From Thiosocius sp963736445 (GTDB lineage Bacteria > Pseudomonadota > Gammaproteobacteria > Chromatiales > Chromatiaceae): DNA of 64,000 nt. Shown here one piece after another: positions 31,201-40,226 of this stretch. The stretch covers positions 153,983 to 217,982 of the forward strand of contig CAVTOY010000016.1 of NCBI GenBank assembly GCA_963736445.1, given 5' to 3'. The notes under the pieces are model-generated. The model saw only the letters and a program-made list of their open reading frames with translations. It was not told the origin of the DNA and ran no database searches. The stretch's first letter is position 1. Each line of letters begins with the position of its first letter. A program made the position numbers and the translations under genes.

Positions 31201-32694
31201 ATGATGAAGCGCCGCCTGCACCCCCTCCCTGTCTTCGGGTTCCTGGCCCTGATGTTGGGCCTACTCACGGCCTGCAGCCCAATCCCGCCCGCGGACCTCC
31301 CGTCGCTCCCCGAGGTAATTTTCGAGGATGCCCTGCCGGTGATCCGCGAGCAGGTTGACGAATACCTGGCCAAGGCCAGGGCCCAGCCGCCGAACGCCTT
31401 CGCCAACGGCCGGCTGGGGATGGTACTCGCGACCTACGACCGCTTCGACGCCGCCCTGGTCGCCAATGAGCGCGCCGCTCTGCTCGCCCCGCAGGACTAC
31501 CGCTGGCCCTACCTGCGGGGCCATGTCCTTGGTTTCCAGGGCCGGTCCGCAGAGGCGGTCGCGGCGCTGCGCAAGGCCCAGGCCCTGAATCCACAACACC
31601 CGCACATACGGATCGAGCTGGCCAATCAGCTGCAGGCGACCGGCAGGCTCGAGGAAAGCCGCGGGCTGTACGAGGACGTCATCGCCGAAGACCCGAAGCT
31701 GCTGCGCGCCCACTTCGGCCTGGGACGACTGTGCGCGCGCGCGGGCGATCTCGAGGGCGCCGCGGCCAGTCTGCGCGCTGCACTGGCCATCGATGAGCGC
31801 ATCGGCGAGGTCCACTACGCCCTGGCCCAGGCCCTGCGGCGTCTTGGCGACGAGGCCGCCGCTGCGCGACACCTCGCCCTCTCCGAACGTTACGGTACGC
31901 GCAAGGCGCGTGAGCACGACCCGGCACTGGCGGCGCTCGGCGCGCTGCACCGAGGTGACCGGCCGCATATGGTCCTGGCCAAGCGCCTGGTTGTCGAAGG
32001 GCGCAAAGAGGAGGCGGTGACCGCGCTGCATCGCGCCCTGGCCGCCAATCCGCGAAACGACTCGGCTCACACCCACCTGATCTGGCTCTATGGCCTCGCC
32101 GGGCGACCCGAAGAGGCGGAGCAACACTACCGTCAGGCCCTGGCCATCAACCCTGACAATGCCCAGCTGCACTTCAACTGGGGGCACCTGCTGCGCCAAT
32201 CGGGACGCTACGTCGAGGCGGGAAAGGTCCTGGCCCGCGCCGTCGAGCTGGATCCGGGGCTCGCCGACGCCCATGCGCAACTCGGGTTCGTGCTGCAGCA
32301 ACTTGGGCGCCAACAGGAAGCTATGGCGAGTTACCGGCAGGCCCTGCGTCTGGACCCGGGACAGCGTAACGCCCGCTACCTGCTCGGCGACGCCCTTGCA
32401 CGGCAGGGTCTGCTCGACGAGGCCATCGCGCAGCTCCGGCAGTGCATGGAGCCCGTGGACGGCCGCACACCGGTCTATCTGCGTACCCTCGCCGCGGCCT
32501 ACCTGCAGCAGGGCGACGCCTCATCCGCCCGTGCCGCGCTGCAGCGCGCCCAGAGTATTGCGCTGCGCCTCGGCAACCAGGGCCTGGCCCAGGCCGTGGA
32601 GGCTGACCTGCACCGGCTGGTGGCCGTAGCGGTGCCGGGCGAGGCACCCGCACAGTCGAGCGCTGCGGGACAGGCCGCCGGGGACATGCCTTGA
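31201..32694 (+). CDS. TPR lipoprotein (first of a tandem pair)
   Basis: 497 aa. Signal peptide with lipobox LLTACS (Cys at about 25). The rest is about a dozen 34-residue TPR units (AVAALRKAQALNPQHPHIRI, EEAEQHYRQALAINPDN, EAMASYRQALRLDPGQRNAR), a scaffold for protein-protein contacts in the periplasm or outer membrane. It is clearly paralogous to the next gene: both have APQDYRWPYLRGH versus DPQDFRWPYYEAV and IGEVHYALAQALRRLGD versus IGEVHYTLSRALRALGD. The stop overlaps the next start by 4 bases. Confidence 0.87.
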   Translation: MMKRRLHPLPVFGFLALMLGLLTACSPIPPADLPSLPEVIFEDALPVIREQVDEYLAKARAQPPNAFANGRLGMVLATYDRFDAALVANERAALLAPQDYRWPYLRGHVLGFQGRSAEAVAALRKAQALNPQHPHIRIELANQLQATGRLEESRGLYEDVIAEDPKLLRAHFGLGRLCARAGDLEGAAASLRAALAIDERIGEVHYALAQALRRLGDEAAAARHLALSERYGTRKAREHDPALAALGALHRGDRPHMVLAKRLVVEGRKEEAVTALHRALAANPRNDSAHTHLIWLYGLAGRPEEAEQHYRQALAINPDNAQLHFNWGHLLRQSGRYVEAGKVLARAVELDPGLADAHAQLGFVLQQLGRQQEAMASYRQALRLDPGQRNARYLLGDALARQGLLDEAIAQLRQCMEPVDGRTPVYLRTLAAAYLQQGDASSARAALQRAQSIALRLGNQGLAQAVEADLHRLVAVAVPGEAPAQSSAAGQAAGDMP

Positions 32695-34127
32695 ACCGCC
32701 GGCTGTGGAGCCTTTGCGCCCTGCTCTGGCTTTGCACCCTGTTCACCGGCTGTGACACAAATTCACCACCGCCGGCGCTGCCGCCGCCGCAGCAGCTGGT
32801 GTCCGCCGGGATGCTGGAACCGGTGCGCGCACAGATTGACTCGGCTTGGCGAGCGGCACAGGCGGCGCCCAAAGACGCCGCCGTCAGCGGTGCGCTGGGC
32901 ATGGTGCTGTCGGCCTACGGCCAGTCCGAGCACGCCCGCACCTGTTATCTGCGGGCCCGGCTTCTGGACCCGCAGGACTTCCGCTGGCCCTACTACGAAG
33001 CGGTCTCGCTGAGTGACCTCGGGCGCACCGAGGAGGCGATCGAGGTCATGAAGGATGCCCTGGCCCTGCGCGCGGACCATGCAGAGGCCCAGCTGCGGCT
33101 GGCCGGCTGGCTGGCCGCGTCTCAGGATCCTGCTCAGGCGCGTTTGCTCTATGAAACCGTGCTGTCGTCCGATCCGCGCCGGGCCGAGGCCCACCTTGGG
33201 CTCGCCAGGCTGTTGATGTCACGGGGTGACGCCCAAACCGCCGTGCCTCACCTGCGGGCGGCATTAGACAGCGATTGGCAGATCGGCGAGGTGCACTACA
33301 CGCTGTCGCGTGCACTGCGGGCCCTGGGCGACCCTACCGGCGCCGAGCAGCATGCGACCCTGTTCCGGCGCTTCGAGGGAAGACGCCTGCACCTCATCGA
33401 TCCGCTGGTCATGGCGGTCATGGAACTCAATCTGGGCGACAAGCCCCATCTCACCCGCGCTAACTGGTACCTGGAGCGGGGACAGTTGGGCGGGGCCGCT
33501 GCGGCGCTGGAGCAGGCCTTGGCCATCAACCCAGACAACCCGCCCGCGCGTCTCGACCTGATGGAGGTCTATGCGCGAATGGGGCGCCAGGCCCTGGCTG
33601 CTGCGCAGTACGGCGCCGCAATCGCACAGGCCCCAAACGACCCTGAGTCGCACCTGCGCTGGGCACGCCTGCAGCGCCAGGCCCTGGACTATGCGGGCGC
33701 GGCCACGACCTTCGCCCGCGCCCTGGCGCTGCAGCCCGAGCGGCCGGACATACTGGCGGAACTCGGCTTCGTCCTGGAGCAGCAGCGACACACCGACCAA
33801 GCGACCGAACGTTACCGTGAGGCCCTGGCGCTCGACCCACACCTGTCCGCCGCACATGCCGGCCTGGGACGACTGCTGTGGGCCGCGGACGACCCTGCCG
33901 CGGCCGTCCCGCACCTGGAGCGGGCCGCAAAGGCACCTAATGCCGAGCGCGTTCGTCTGCTGTATATGCTGGCGCTGGCCTACCGCGCCACCGGGCGGAC
34001 GGATCTCGCGCGCGAGGCCCTGGCGGAGGCGCACCCGCTGGCGGTAGCCGGAATCGATCTGCGCCTGGAAAGAGACATCGAGGCGGCACGCCAAACTTTA
34101 CAACCAACCGCGAACCTCACCCAGTAA
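32691..34127 (+). CDS. TPR lipoprotein (second of a tandem pair)
   Basis: 478 aa, lipobox LFTGCD (Cys at about 21) followed by a Pro-rich linker, then TPRs to the end (EEAIEVMKDALALRADHAEA, QATERYREALALDPHLSAAH, RAEAHLGLARLLMSRGDAQT). It arose with its neighbour by tandem duplication, then diverged. It overlaps the upstream gene by 4 bases and the downstream FG-GAP gene by 1 base, showing a tightly coupled three-gene operon. A scaffold or assembly role for the FG-GAP and cytochrome proteins is plausible but inferred. Confidence 0.87.
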   Translation: MNRRLWSLCALLWLCTLFTGCDTNSPPPALPPPQQLVSAGMLEPVRAQIDSAWRAAQAAPKDAAVSGALGMVLSAYGQSEHARTCYLRARLLDPQDFRWPYYEAVSLSDLGRTEEAIEVMKDALALRADHAEAQLRLAGWLAASQDPAQARLLYETVLSSDPRRAEAHLGLARLLMSRGDAQTAVPHLRAALDSDWQIGEVHYTLSRALRALGDPTGAEQHATLFRRFEGRRLHLIDPLVMAVMELNLGDKPHLTRANWYLERGQLGGAAAALEQALAINPDNPPARLDLMEVYARMGRQALAAAQYGAAIAQAPNDPESHLRWARLQRQALDYAGAATTFARALALQPERPDILAELGFVLEQQRHTDQATERYREALALDPHLSAAHAGLGRLLWAADDPAAAVPHLERAAKAPNAERVRLLYMLALAYRATGRTDLAREALAEAHPLAVAGIDLRLERDIEAARQTLQPTANLTQ

Positions 34128-35893
34128 TGCGAGACCTTTCATCCGATCGTAATGTCACCCTATTGGCGCTTGTCTGCGTGTTGTTTACTGCCTGCAGCGA
34201 TGAGTCGTCGGACCGTAGTTCGACCGTAAACACATCGGCGGAACCCGTGCGCGCCGCGTGGTTTCGCGAGGCGGCCAAGGCGAGCGGGCTCGACTTCAGC
34301 CAATTCGCCGGCGCAACGGGCGAGTATCTGTTTCCCGAGATCATGGGGCCTGGCGTCGCGCTGCTGGACTACGATGACGACGGCGACCTGGACGTCTTCC
34401 TGCTCCAGGGCGAGTTCCTGCAACCGGACCGGCAAGTGGCAGATTCGCTGGTGGCACCGCCCCAACACAACTGGCCGGGCCACCGCCTGTTTCGCAATGC
34501 GCTGGTGCCGAAGGGTGAGCCACGCTTCACAGACGTCACGGCCGAGACCGGCCTCCGCGGCGGCTATGGCATGGGCACAGCGGCGGGCGACCTGGATAAC
34601 GACGGCGATGCCGACCTCGTCGTGACCCACTACGGCGACGACCTGGTCTATCTGAATCGCGGTGACGGCACCTTCGCCGAGCCTGTGACGCTCACCTCAG
34701 CCCAACCCTGGAGCACCAGCGCGGCGCTGCTGGACTACGACCTGGACGGTGACCTCGACATCTTCATCGCCAAGTACGTCGACTACCGCGTGACCCTGAA
34801 TCGGCGCTGCACGACCCCGTCCGGTGAACCCGACTATTGCGGTCCCCAGGTATTCCGTTCGCTGCCCGATGCCCTGTGGCGCAACGACGGCGCTGGCGTC
34901 TTCACTGACGTGAGCGCCGAGAGCGGCATCGGTTCGGCCAAAGGCGCCGGGCTGGGCGTGACCGTGGCCGACCTCAATGGTGACGGTTACCCGGATCTGT
35001 ACGTGGCCAACGACCGTGAGGCCAACCATCTCTGGATCAACCAGGGTAACGGTCGCTTCGACGAACGTGGCCTGATGTCTGGCAGCGCCTACAACATGGA
35101 CGGCCAGGCGGAGGCGAGCATGGGTGTCACCGCCGGCGACCTGGACAACGATGGCGACGAGGATCTCTTCATGACCCATCTGGCCAGCGAGTCGAACACG
35201 CTCTATGTCAACGACGGCAAAGGCAACTTCTTTGACCAAACCGGCCGCTTCGGCCTCGCCGGCGAAAGCCTGCCCTATACCGGCTTCGGCGCGCGCTGGG
35301 CGGACCTCGACAACGATGGCCTGCTCGATCTGTTCATCGCGAACGGCGCGGTCCAGTTCGAGGCGAGCCAGCTGGGGCTTTCCCCCTTCCCCTATGCACA
35401 GCGCAACCAGCTGTTTCACAACCTGGGCGGCTCCCGCTTTCAGGAGATCGGACCGGAATCTGACCCGACACTCGCGCTCGAAGAGGTAAGCCGCGGCGCC
35501 GCCTTCGGTGACATAGACAACGACGGCGATATCGACATCCTGGTCACCAACACCAATGGTCCTGTACGTCTGCTGCTCAACGAGATCGGCAACAAGAACC
35601 ATTGGCTGTCGGTTCGGCTGCAGGGCACCGAGTCCAACCGCGACGGTGCCGGTGCACGGGTGGCGCTGCTGCGTCCCGGCCAGCCACCGCTGTGGCGGCG
35701 CGCGCACACCGACGGCAGCTATCTCAGCGCAAACGACCCTCGGGTGCATTTCGGCCTGGGCAGCGCTTCCTCGGTAGACGCAATCGGTGTCGTATGGCCT
35801 AGTGGAAGGCAGGAGCTATGGCGCGGCATCGAGGCCAATCGGGAACTCGATCTGCGAGAAGGCTCTGGGGAAGCTTGGCCGTTAGCGGAATAA
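34127..35893 (+). CDS. CRTAC1-family FG-GAP/UnbV lipoprotein
   Basis: 588 aa. Lipobox LFTACS at about residue 24. Seven VCBS loops (DYDDDGDLDVFLLQG, DLDNDGDADLVV, DYDLDGDLDIFIAKYV, DLNGDGYPDLYVANDR, DLDNDGDEDLFM, DLDNDGLLDLFIANG, DIDNDGDIDILVTN) predict a calcium-rich propeller. The UnbV domain is at about 490-580 (GAGARVALLRPGQPPLWRRA, AIGVVWPSGRQELW). It resembles the 598-aa protein of the leftward arm in layout but is lipid-anchored. It is the last gene of the overlapping operon. Confidence 0.88.
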   Translation: MRDLSSDRNVTLLALVCVLFTACSDESSDRSSTVNTSAEPVRAAWFREAAKASGLDFSQFAGATGEYLFPEIMGPGVALLDYDDDGDLDVFLLQGEFLQPDRQVADSLVAPPQHNWPGHRLFRNALVPKGEPRFTDVTAETGLRGGYGMGTAAGDLDNDGDADLVVTHYGDDLVYLNRGDGTFAEPVTLTSAQPWSTSAALLDYDLDGDLDIFIAKYVDYRVTLNRRCTTPSGEPDYCGPQVFRSLPDALWRNDGAGVFTDVSAESGIGSAKGAGLGVTVADLNGDGYPDLYVANDREANHLWINQGNGRFDERGLMSGSAYNMDGQAEASMGVTAGDLDNDGDEDLFMTHLASESNTLYVNDGKGNFFDQTGRFGLAGESLPYTGFGARWADLDNDGLLDLFIANGAVQFEASQLGLSPFPYAQRNQLFHNLGGSRFQEIGPESDPTLALEEVSRGAAFGDIDNDGDIDILVTNTNGPVRLLLNEIGNKNHWLSVRLQGTESNRDGAGARVALLRPGQPPLWRRAHTDGSYLSANDPRVHFGLGSASSVDAIGVVWPSGRQELWRGIEANRELDLREGSGEAWPLAE

Positions 35894-36197
35894 TCGAGCC
35901 AGTGCCGCAAAAAATAGGCGCCATACTGCGATTTCCTCAGATCGTGCACTAATTGCAGTCTGCTCCCAATTAGTTTCGGGAGTGTTATTCCAAGAGCGCG
36001 CAGATCGCCGGCGGAGTCTGTTTGCAAACTTACGCATTCCAGGCACTTGGCCGTACGGTCTACGCAAGAGCGACCAAGGCTATCACTAGACAAAATTCTT
36101 CCGCACCGGACTCGAAAATAATCACACCCCGAGATTTCCTTCTGTGCTCGAACGGGAAGGTCGGTATTCTGGTAGCTCGCGAAGCAAAGGAGCCGCA
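35894..36197. other. Spacer between FG-GAP operon and MFS gene
   Basis: 304 bp. No convincing gene, RNA or strong terminator hairpin. It must contain the MFS promoter; no clear consensus was seen. Confidence 0.4.
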
Positions 36198-37409
36198 ATG
36201 GCCAAGCGCCAGGCAGAGCGCCTGAAGGTACTCAGTGCCGGCATCATCAGCCTGGTGCTGATGCTGGGCATCGCGCGGTTTGCCTACACGCCACTGCTAC
36301 CGCTGATGCAGCAACAGGCCGGTCTGGGTGTCGCCGAGGGCGGTTGGCTGGCGGCAATCAATTACATGGGCTATCTCGGTGGTGCGATCATCGCGTCGCT
36401 GATCAGCGACATCGTGCTCAAGGACCGGCTGTACCGTGTTGGGGTGATACTGGCGCTGGTTACCACCGTCGGCATGGCGCTGGCGGAAAATGTATGGCTG
36501 TGGGCCGCGATGCGCTTTTTTGCCGGTCTGAGCAGCGCCGCTGGCTTGCTGCTCGGTTCCGGGCTGATCCTGCACTGGCTGATCCGTAACGACCACCGCA
36601 GTGAGCTGGGTATCCATTTCGGCGGCATCGGCCTGGGTATCGCGTTCTGCGCGATCGCGGTCGAACTGATGCATCCGGCCTTCGACTGGCGCGAGCAGTG
36701 GATACTGCTGACCGCGTGCGGTGTGGTGATGGCGATCCCGGCCTGGACCTGGCTACCCCGCCCCGAGGTGCTGTCGGCCAGTAATAAGGGTACGGCGATG
36801 GTGGACCGGCCGCCGGGCCCGGCATTCGTGCGCCTGTTCATGGCGGCCTATTTCTGTGCCGGCGTGGGCTATGTGGTCAACGCTACCTTCATCGTGGCCA
36901 TTGTCGATCAATTGCCCGGCCTACAGGGCAAGGGGTCGTGGACCTTCATGGTGCTTGGTCTGGCAGCCGCACCGGCCTGCATCCTCTGGGACCTCGTCGC
37001 GCGCCGCATCGGTGACATCAACGCGCTGATCAGTGCCTTCGTGCTGCAGATCGTCGGCATCCTGCTGCCGGTACTCGCACCCAATCTGGGCATGACGCTG
37101 TTTGGCGCGGTGCTGTTCGGCGGGACCTTCATCGGCATCGTCAGCCTGGTGCTGACGATGGCCGGGCGCTTCTATCCGACCCGGCCGGCCAAGATGATGG
37201 GCAAGATGACCATCTCTTATGGCGTCGCCCAGATTGCCGCTCCGGCCATCACCGGTCTGCTCGCCGAGGGCGACGGCAGCTATGCCGATGGCCTGTACCT
37301 GGCTGCCTTCATGATGACCCTAGGCACCCTTGTGATGCTGGTACTGAAGGCGCGTCACCAGCAGGAGCTGCAGTCTGCCGCCGCGAACGCCGGTCAAACA
37401 GCCATCTGA
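36198..37409 (+). CDS. YbfB/YjiJ-type MFS transporter
   Basis: 403 aa from ATG 36198 with AAAGGAG upstream; the upstream extension of the frame is not needed. Twelve hydrophobic segments are predicted. The start LMLGIARFAYTPLLPLMQQ and the segment INYMGYLGGAIIASLISD are characteristic of the YbfB/YjiJ branch (PF06779). The transported substrate is unknown. It lies between the FG-GAP operon and the pqq genes, on the same strand as both; a link to PQQ export or sugar-acid transport is possible but unproven. Confidence 0.88.
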   Translation: MAKRQAERLKVLSAGIISLVLMLGIARFAYTPLLPLMQQQAGLGVAEGGWLAAINYMGYLGGAIIASLISDIVLKDRLYRVGVILALVTTVGMALAENVWLWAAMRFFAGLSSAAGLLLGSGLILHWLIRNDHRSELGIHFGGIGLGIAFCAIAVELMHPAFDWREQWILLTACGVVMAIPAWTWLPRPEVLSASNKGTAMVDRPPGPAFVRLFMAAYFCAGVGYVVNATFIVAIVDQLPGLQGKGSWTFMVLGLAAAPACILWDLVARRIGDINALISAFVLQIVGILLPVLAPNLGMTLFGAVLFGGTFIGIVSLVLTMAGRFYPTRPAKMMGKMTISYGVAQIAAPAITGLLAEGDGSYADGLYLAAFMMTLGTLVMLVLKARHQQELQSAAANAGQTAI

Positions 37410-37587
37410 GACCTTGGCGTGACACGTACTCTGCGCATCGTTGTCAGCGTAACCGGGACACCCTTCAGGGAGCAGACAGAGTTAGGATTGCGCAGACGCG
37501 CAGTCAATCGGGTGAGATTGAGGCTCGCATGATCAAAGGCATCGGGCTTTCGCTCACCGCCTGTGTGTTGTTTGCGGCGATGTCCGA

Positions 37588-37771
37588 CTACACCCGATTC
37601 GACCCGTCCCTGGACCTGGTGGCGGCACACGAGGAGGCGGTGGCGATCATCGGCCTGGGGGAAGAGCTGCACACCGAGTTTGCAGGGCCTGCGCCTACCG
37701 CCGGTCGACCCGGCCCCGACCGCGAGACCCTGCACGCGCGTTTCAATACCCGGTATCAGGCCGGTTACTGA
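37588..37771 (+). pseudogene. Inverted 3' remnant of the 1,099-aa TPR/FG-GAP gene
   Basis: Encodes YTRFDPSLDLVAAHEEA, then IIGLGEELHTEF, and ends RPGPDRETLHARFNTRYQAG-Y, nearly identical to the last residues of the gene at 22478-25777, which lies on the other strand. About 35 residues between the PAP and PTAG segments have dropped out. The open frame extends back to 37529, where a short hydrophobic start (GIGLSLTACVLFAA) was acquired by chance or fusion. It is a relic rather than a functional gene, although it could still be translated as 80 aa. Confidence 0.85.
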
Positions 37772-37914
37772 CGCGGAGGCTCTGCGCGGCCCATCGTTTT
37801 AGCGCCTCCGCGCCGGCTGCGTTCACGTGCGACGCGACGGCAGGGGCCAGCATCTGCCATATTTAGCCTCTGGGCAGACGGCGCTCCCCCGCGTCGACAA
37901 TTAAAGGATTTGCC

Positions 37915-38832
37915 GTGTTGAACATAAGGGTATTGGGTTCCGGTGCCGGCGGTGGCTTTCCGCAGTGGAACTGCAACTGCGAAAATTGCGCCGGCGTGCG
38001 GTCGGGCACGCTGAATGCTCAACCGCGCACTCAGTCCTCGATTGCGATCTCCAGCAACGGGGTCGACTGGCTGCTGGTCAATGCCTCGCCGGACATCCGC
38101 CAGCAGATCCTGGCCTTTCCGGCCCTGCAGCCGGCCCGCGCCCGGCGCGATACCGGCATCCGCGCGGTGTTGCTGATCGACAGCCAGATCGATCACGCCA
38201 CCGGCCTGCTGATGCTGAGAGAAAACGACAGGCCGCTGGAGCTCTATTGTTCGCGCATGGTGCAGCAGGACCTGACTACGGGCTTCCCGGTGCTGGGCAT
38301 ACTCGAGCACTACTGCGGCGTGAACTGGCACGAGGTCCCGATCGACGGCAGCGCGTTCGAGATCACGGGTATCGAGGGGCTGGCGTTCCAGGCACTCGCC
38401 CTGAGCAGCAAGGCGCCGCCCTACTCGCCGCATCGCGAGGACCCGCATCCCGGCGACAATATCGGCCTGCAGGTGCAGGACCGGGAGACCGGTCGCAGTC
38501 TGTTCTATGCCCCGGGCCTGGCGCAGGTCGAGGCCCACCTCGCCCCGGCCATGCAGGCGGCCGACGTGCTGCTGATCGACGGCACCTGCTGGACGGACGA
38601 CGAAATGGCACTGCGCGGCGTCGGCAGCCGTCGGGCCCTGGCAATGGGTCACCTGCCACAGTCGGGTCCCGGGGGTATGATCGAGGCCCTGCGGCCTTAT
38701 GCGCGACAGCGCAAGGTGCTGATTCATATCAACAACACCAACCCCATTCTGGTCGAGGACTCGCCCGAGCGCGCCGCGCTGACGGCGGCCGGCATCGAGG
38801 TATCGCATGACGGCATGGAGATCCATGTCTAA
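37915..38832 (+). CDS. pqqB: PQQ biosynthesis protein PqqB
   Basis: 305 aa from GTG 37915 with AAAGGA upstream. Metallo-beta-lactamase-fold oxygenase that hydroxylates the tyrosine moiety of the PQQ precursor. Diagnostic N-terminus LGSGAGGGFPQWNCNCENC with zinc-binding cysteines, then NASPDIRQQI, DSQIDHATGLLMLRE, and IDGTCWTDDEM and MGHLPQSGPGG near the C-terminus. Length matches the family. Its stop overlaps the pqqC start. It is the first pqq gene here, 143 bp after the relic fragment. Confidence 0.97.
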   Translation: MLNIRVLGSGAGGGFPQWNCNCENCAGVRSGTLNAQPRTQSSIAISSNGVDWLLVNASPDIRQQILAFPALQPARARRDTGIRAVLLIDSQIDHATGLLMLRENDRPLELYCSRMVQQDLTTGFPVLGILEHYCGVNWHEVPIDGSAFEITGIEGLAFQALALSSKAPPYSPHREDPHPGDNIGLQVQDRETGRSLFYAPGLAQVEAHLAPAMQAADVLLIDGTCWTDDEMALRGVGSRRALAMGHLPQSGPGGMIEALRPYARQRKVLIHINNTNPILVEDSPERAALTAAGIEVSHDGMEIHV

Positions 38833-39580
38833 GATGGCTCGGGAGACGATGATGCAGCGCAAACCCTGGAGCAAAGACGAGTTCGAGACCGCGCTGCGGG
38901 CCCTGGACCGTCGCTACCATATCCATCACCCCTACCACCAGATGATGGCCAACGGCGAGCTCGACCCCGGCCAGATCCGCGGCTGGGTGGCCAACCGCTT
39001 CTATTACCAGGTGACGATCCCGCGCAAGGATGCGGCGCTGATGGCCAACTGCCCGGACCCGGAGACCCGGCGCCTGTGGGTTCAGCGCATCCTGGATCAC
39101 GACGGCGCCGCCGCCGGGGAGGGCGGCATCGAGGCCTGGGTGCGCCTGGGTGAGGCCTGCGGCCTCCAGCGAGACGAACTCTGGTCGATGCGCCGCGTGC
39201 TGCCGGGCGTGCGCTTCGCAGTCGATGCCTACCTGCGCTTCGTACGCGATGCGGAATGGCACGAGGGTGTCTGCTCCTCGCTCACCGAGCTGTTCGCGCC
39301 GCGGATCCATCGCCAGCGCCTGGAGAATTGGCCGCGCAATTACCCCTGGATCGACTCGGACGGCCTCGAATATTTCCGCAAACGGGTCACTCAGGCCAAC
39401 CGCGATGTGGAACACGGCCTGGCGGTGACGCTGGATTGGTTCACTACCGCCGAGATGCAGGATCGCGCACTCGCTATCGTGCAGCTCAAACTGGACATCC
39501 TGTGGAGCATGCTGGACGCGATGTACATGGCCTATGTGCTCAAGATGCCGCCCTATTTCAACGGGGGGGAGGCAACATGA
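38825..39580 (+). CDS. pqqC: PQQ synthase PqqC
   Basis: 251 aa from ATG 38825 (ATG 38849 is an alternative after GGGAG). Cofactorless oxidase that catalyses the last step, eight-electron oxidation and ring closure to PQQ. Typical segments: RRYHIHHPYHQMMANGEL, GWVANRFYYQVTIPRKDAAL, RILDHDG, SLTELFAPRIHRQRLENW and a C-terminal LDILWSMLDAMYMAYV. Active-site His/Tyr/Arg residues appear retained. It overlaps pqqB by 8 bases and pqqD by 4, so the three genes are translationally coupled. Confidence 0.97.
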   Translation: MSKMARETMMQRKPWSKDEFETALRALDRRYHIHHPYHQMMANGELDPGQIRGWVANRFYYQVTIPRKDAALMANCPDPETRRLWVQRILDHDGAAAGEGGIEAWVRLGEACGLQRDELWSMRRVLPGVRFAVDAYLRFVRDAEWHEGVCSSLTELFAPRIHRQRLENWPRNYPWIDSDGLEYFRKRVTQANRDVEHGLAVTLDWFTTAEMQDRALAIVQLKLDILWSMLDAMYMAYVLKMPPYFNGGEAT

Positions 39581-39852
39581 GCGGGGTCGATCCGAACGCC
39601 CGTTACGGCATCGCCCCGGGGCATCGCATGCAGTGGGAGGAGGTCCAGCAGAGCTGGGTGATCCTCTACCCCGAGGGCATGGTGCAGCTCAACGACAGCG
39701 CCGCCGAGGTGCTGCGCCGCTGCGATGGCGTGACGCCACTGAGTGCCGTGATCGCCGACCTCGAGGCGGCCCATGACGAACCCGATCTGAGCGCCGACGT
39801 GCTGGAGCTGATCGATGCGGCCCTGCAACAGGGGTGGGTCTGCCTACGCTGA
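39577..39852 (+). CDS. pqqD: PqqD, RiPP recognition protein
   Basis: 91 aa. It binds the PqqA peptide and presents it to PqqE. Family features are RYGIAPGHRMQWEEVQQSWV, LYPEGMVQLNDSAAEVLRRCDG and a C-terminal helical half (LIDAALQQGWV). The start ATGA overlaps the pqqC stop. It is a separate gene, not fused to PqqC or PqqE as in some bacteria. Confidence 0.95.
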   Translation: MSGVDPNARYGIAPGHRMQWEEVQQSWVILYPEGMVQLNDSAAEVLRRCDGVTPLSAVIADLEAAHDEPDLSADVLELIDAALQQGWVCLR

Positions 39853-40055
39853 GTCCGCACACCGCGCTCACGTTGGACTTGAGGACGGCGCACTGCTCGG
39901 CGATGAGCTGGATAATTCTGCTGACTGGACTAGAATGTCTCTGTTCAGGGCCGAACGGAATCGCCCTTGAATTCGCATTGTTATTGGGCATCCCCGGGCA
40001 CTCCGAGGCCCACTGACGGTGTTGCCCGAGACACGCAGCAACTGGAGGATGAGAG

Positions 40056-40133
40056 ATGAAGAAATGGTCAAAGCCCAGGTTTCAGAACCTTCGCTACGGC
40101 TTCGAGATCAACCTGTACGTCACCGTACGCTGA
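40056..40133 (+). CDS. pqqA: PQQ precursor peptide PqqA
   Basis: 25 aa, start ATG 40056 with GGAGG at 40044-40048. The peptide begins MKKWSKPRF and contains E17-I-N-L-Y21 (EINLY), the Glu-x3-Tyr pair that is crosslinked and excised to make PQQ. Length and basic Trp-containing N-terminus match known PqqA peptides (22-29 aa). A 203-bp gap separates it from pqqD, enough for its own promoter (a TAGAAT at 39931 is a weak -10 candidate), and a terminator follows, consistent with separate high-level expression. Its position between pqqD and pqqE is unusual; it normally leads the operon. Confidence 0.95.
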   Translation: MKKWSKPRFQNLRYGFEINLYVTVR

Positions 40134-40154
40134 TTCTCGACCCGAGATTCGGGT

Positions 40155-40190
40155 AAAGGGCGGGGGAGCACGGCTCACCCGCCCTTTTTC
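40155..40190 (+). terminator. Terminator between pqqA and pqqE
   Basis: AAAGGGCGGG pairs with CCCGCCCTTT around an inner GAGC-ACG-GCTC hairpin, followed by TTTTTC. A smaller CCCGAGATTCGGG hairpin precedes it at 40141-40153. It should reduce read-through from pqqA into pqqE, a known way to make precursor peptide in excess. Confidence 0.88.
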
Positions 40191-40226
40191 TTGCACCGCT
40201 CCTCTTTCACCGCCGCGTGCGACACC

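Noticed and set aside
37529..37771. 80-aa protein with a signal-like start
   Set aside because: Its body is a truncated inverted copy of another gene's 3' end; listed as a relic instead.
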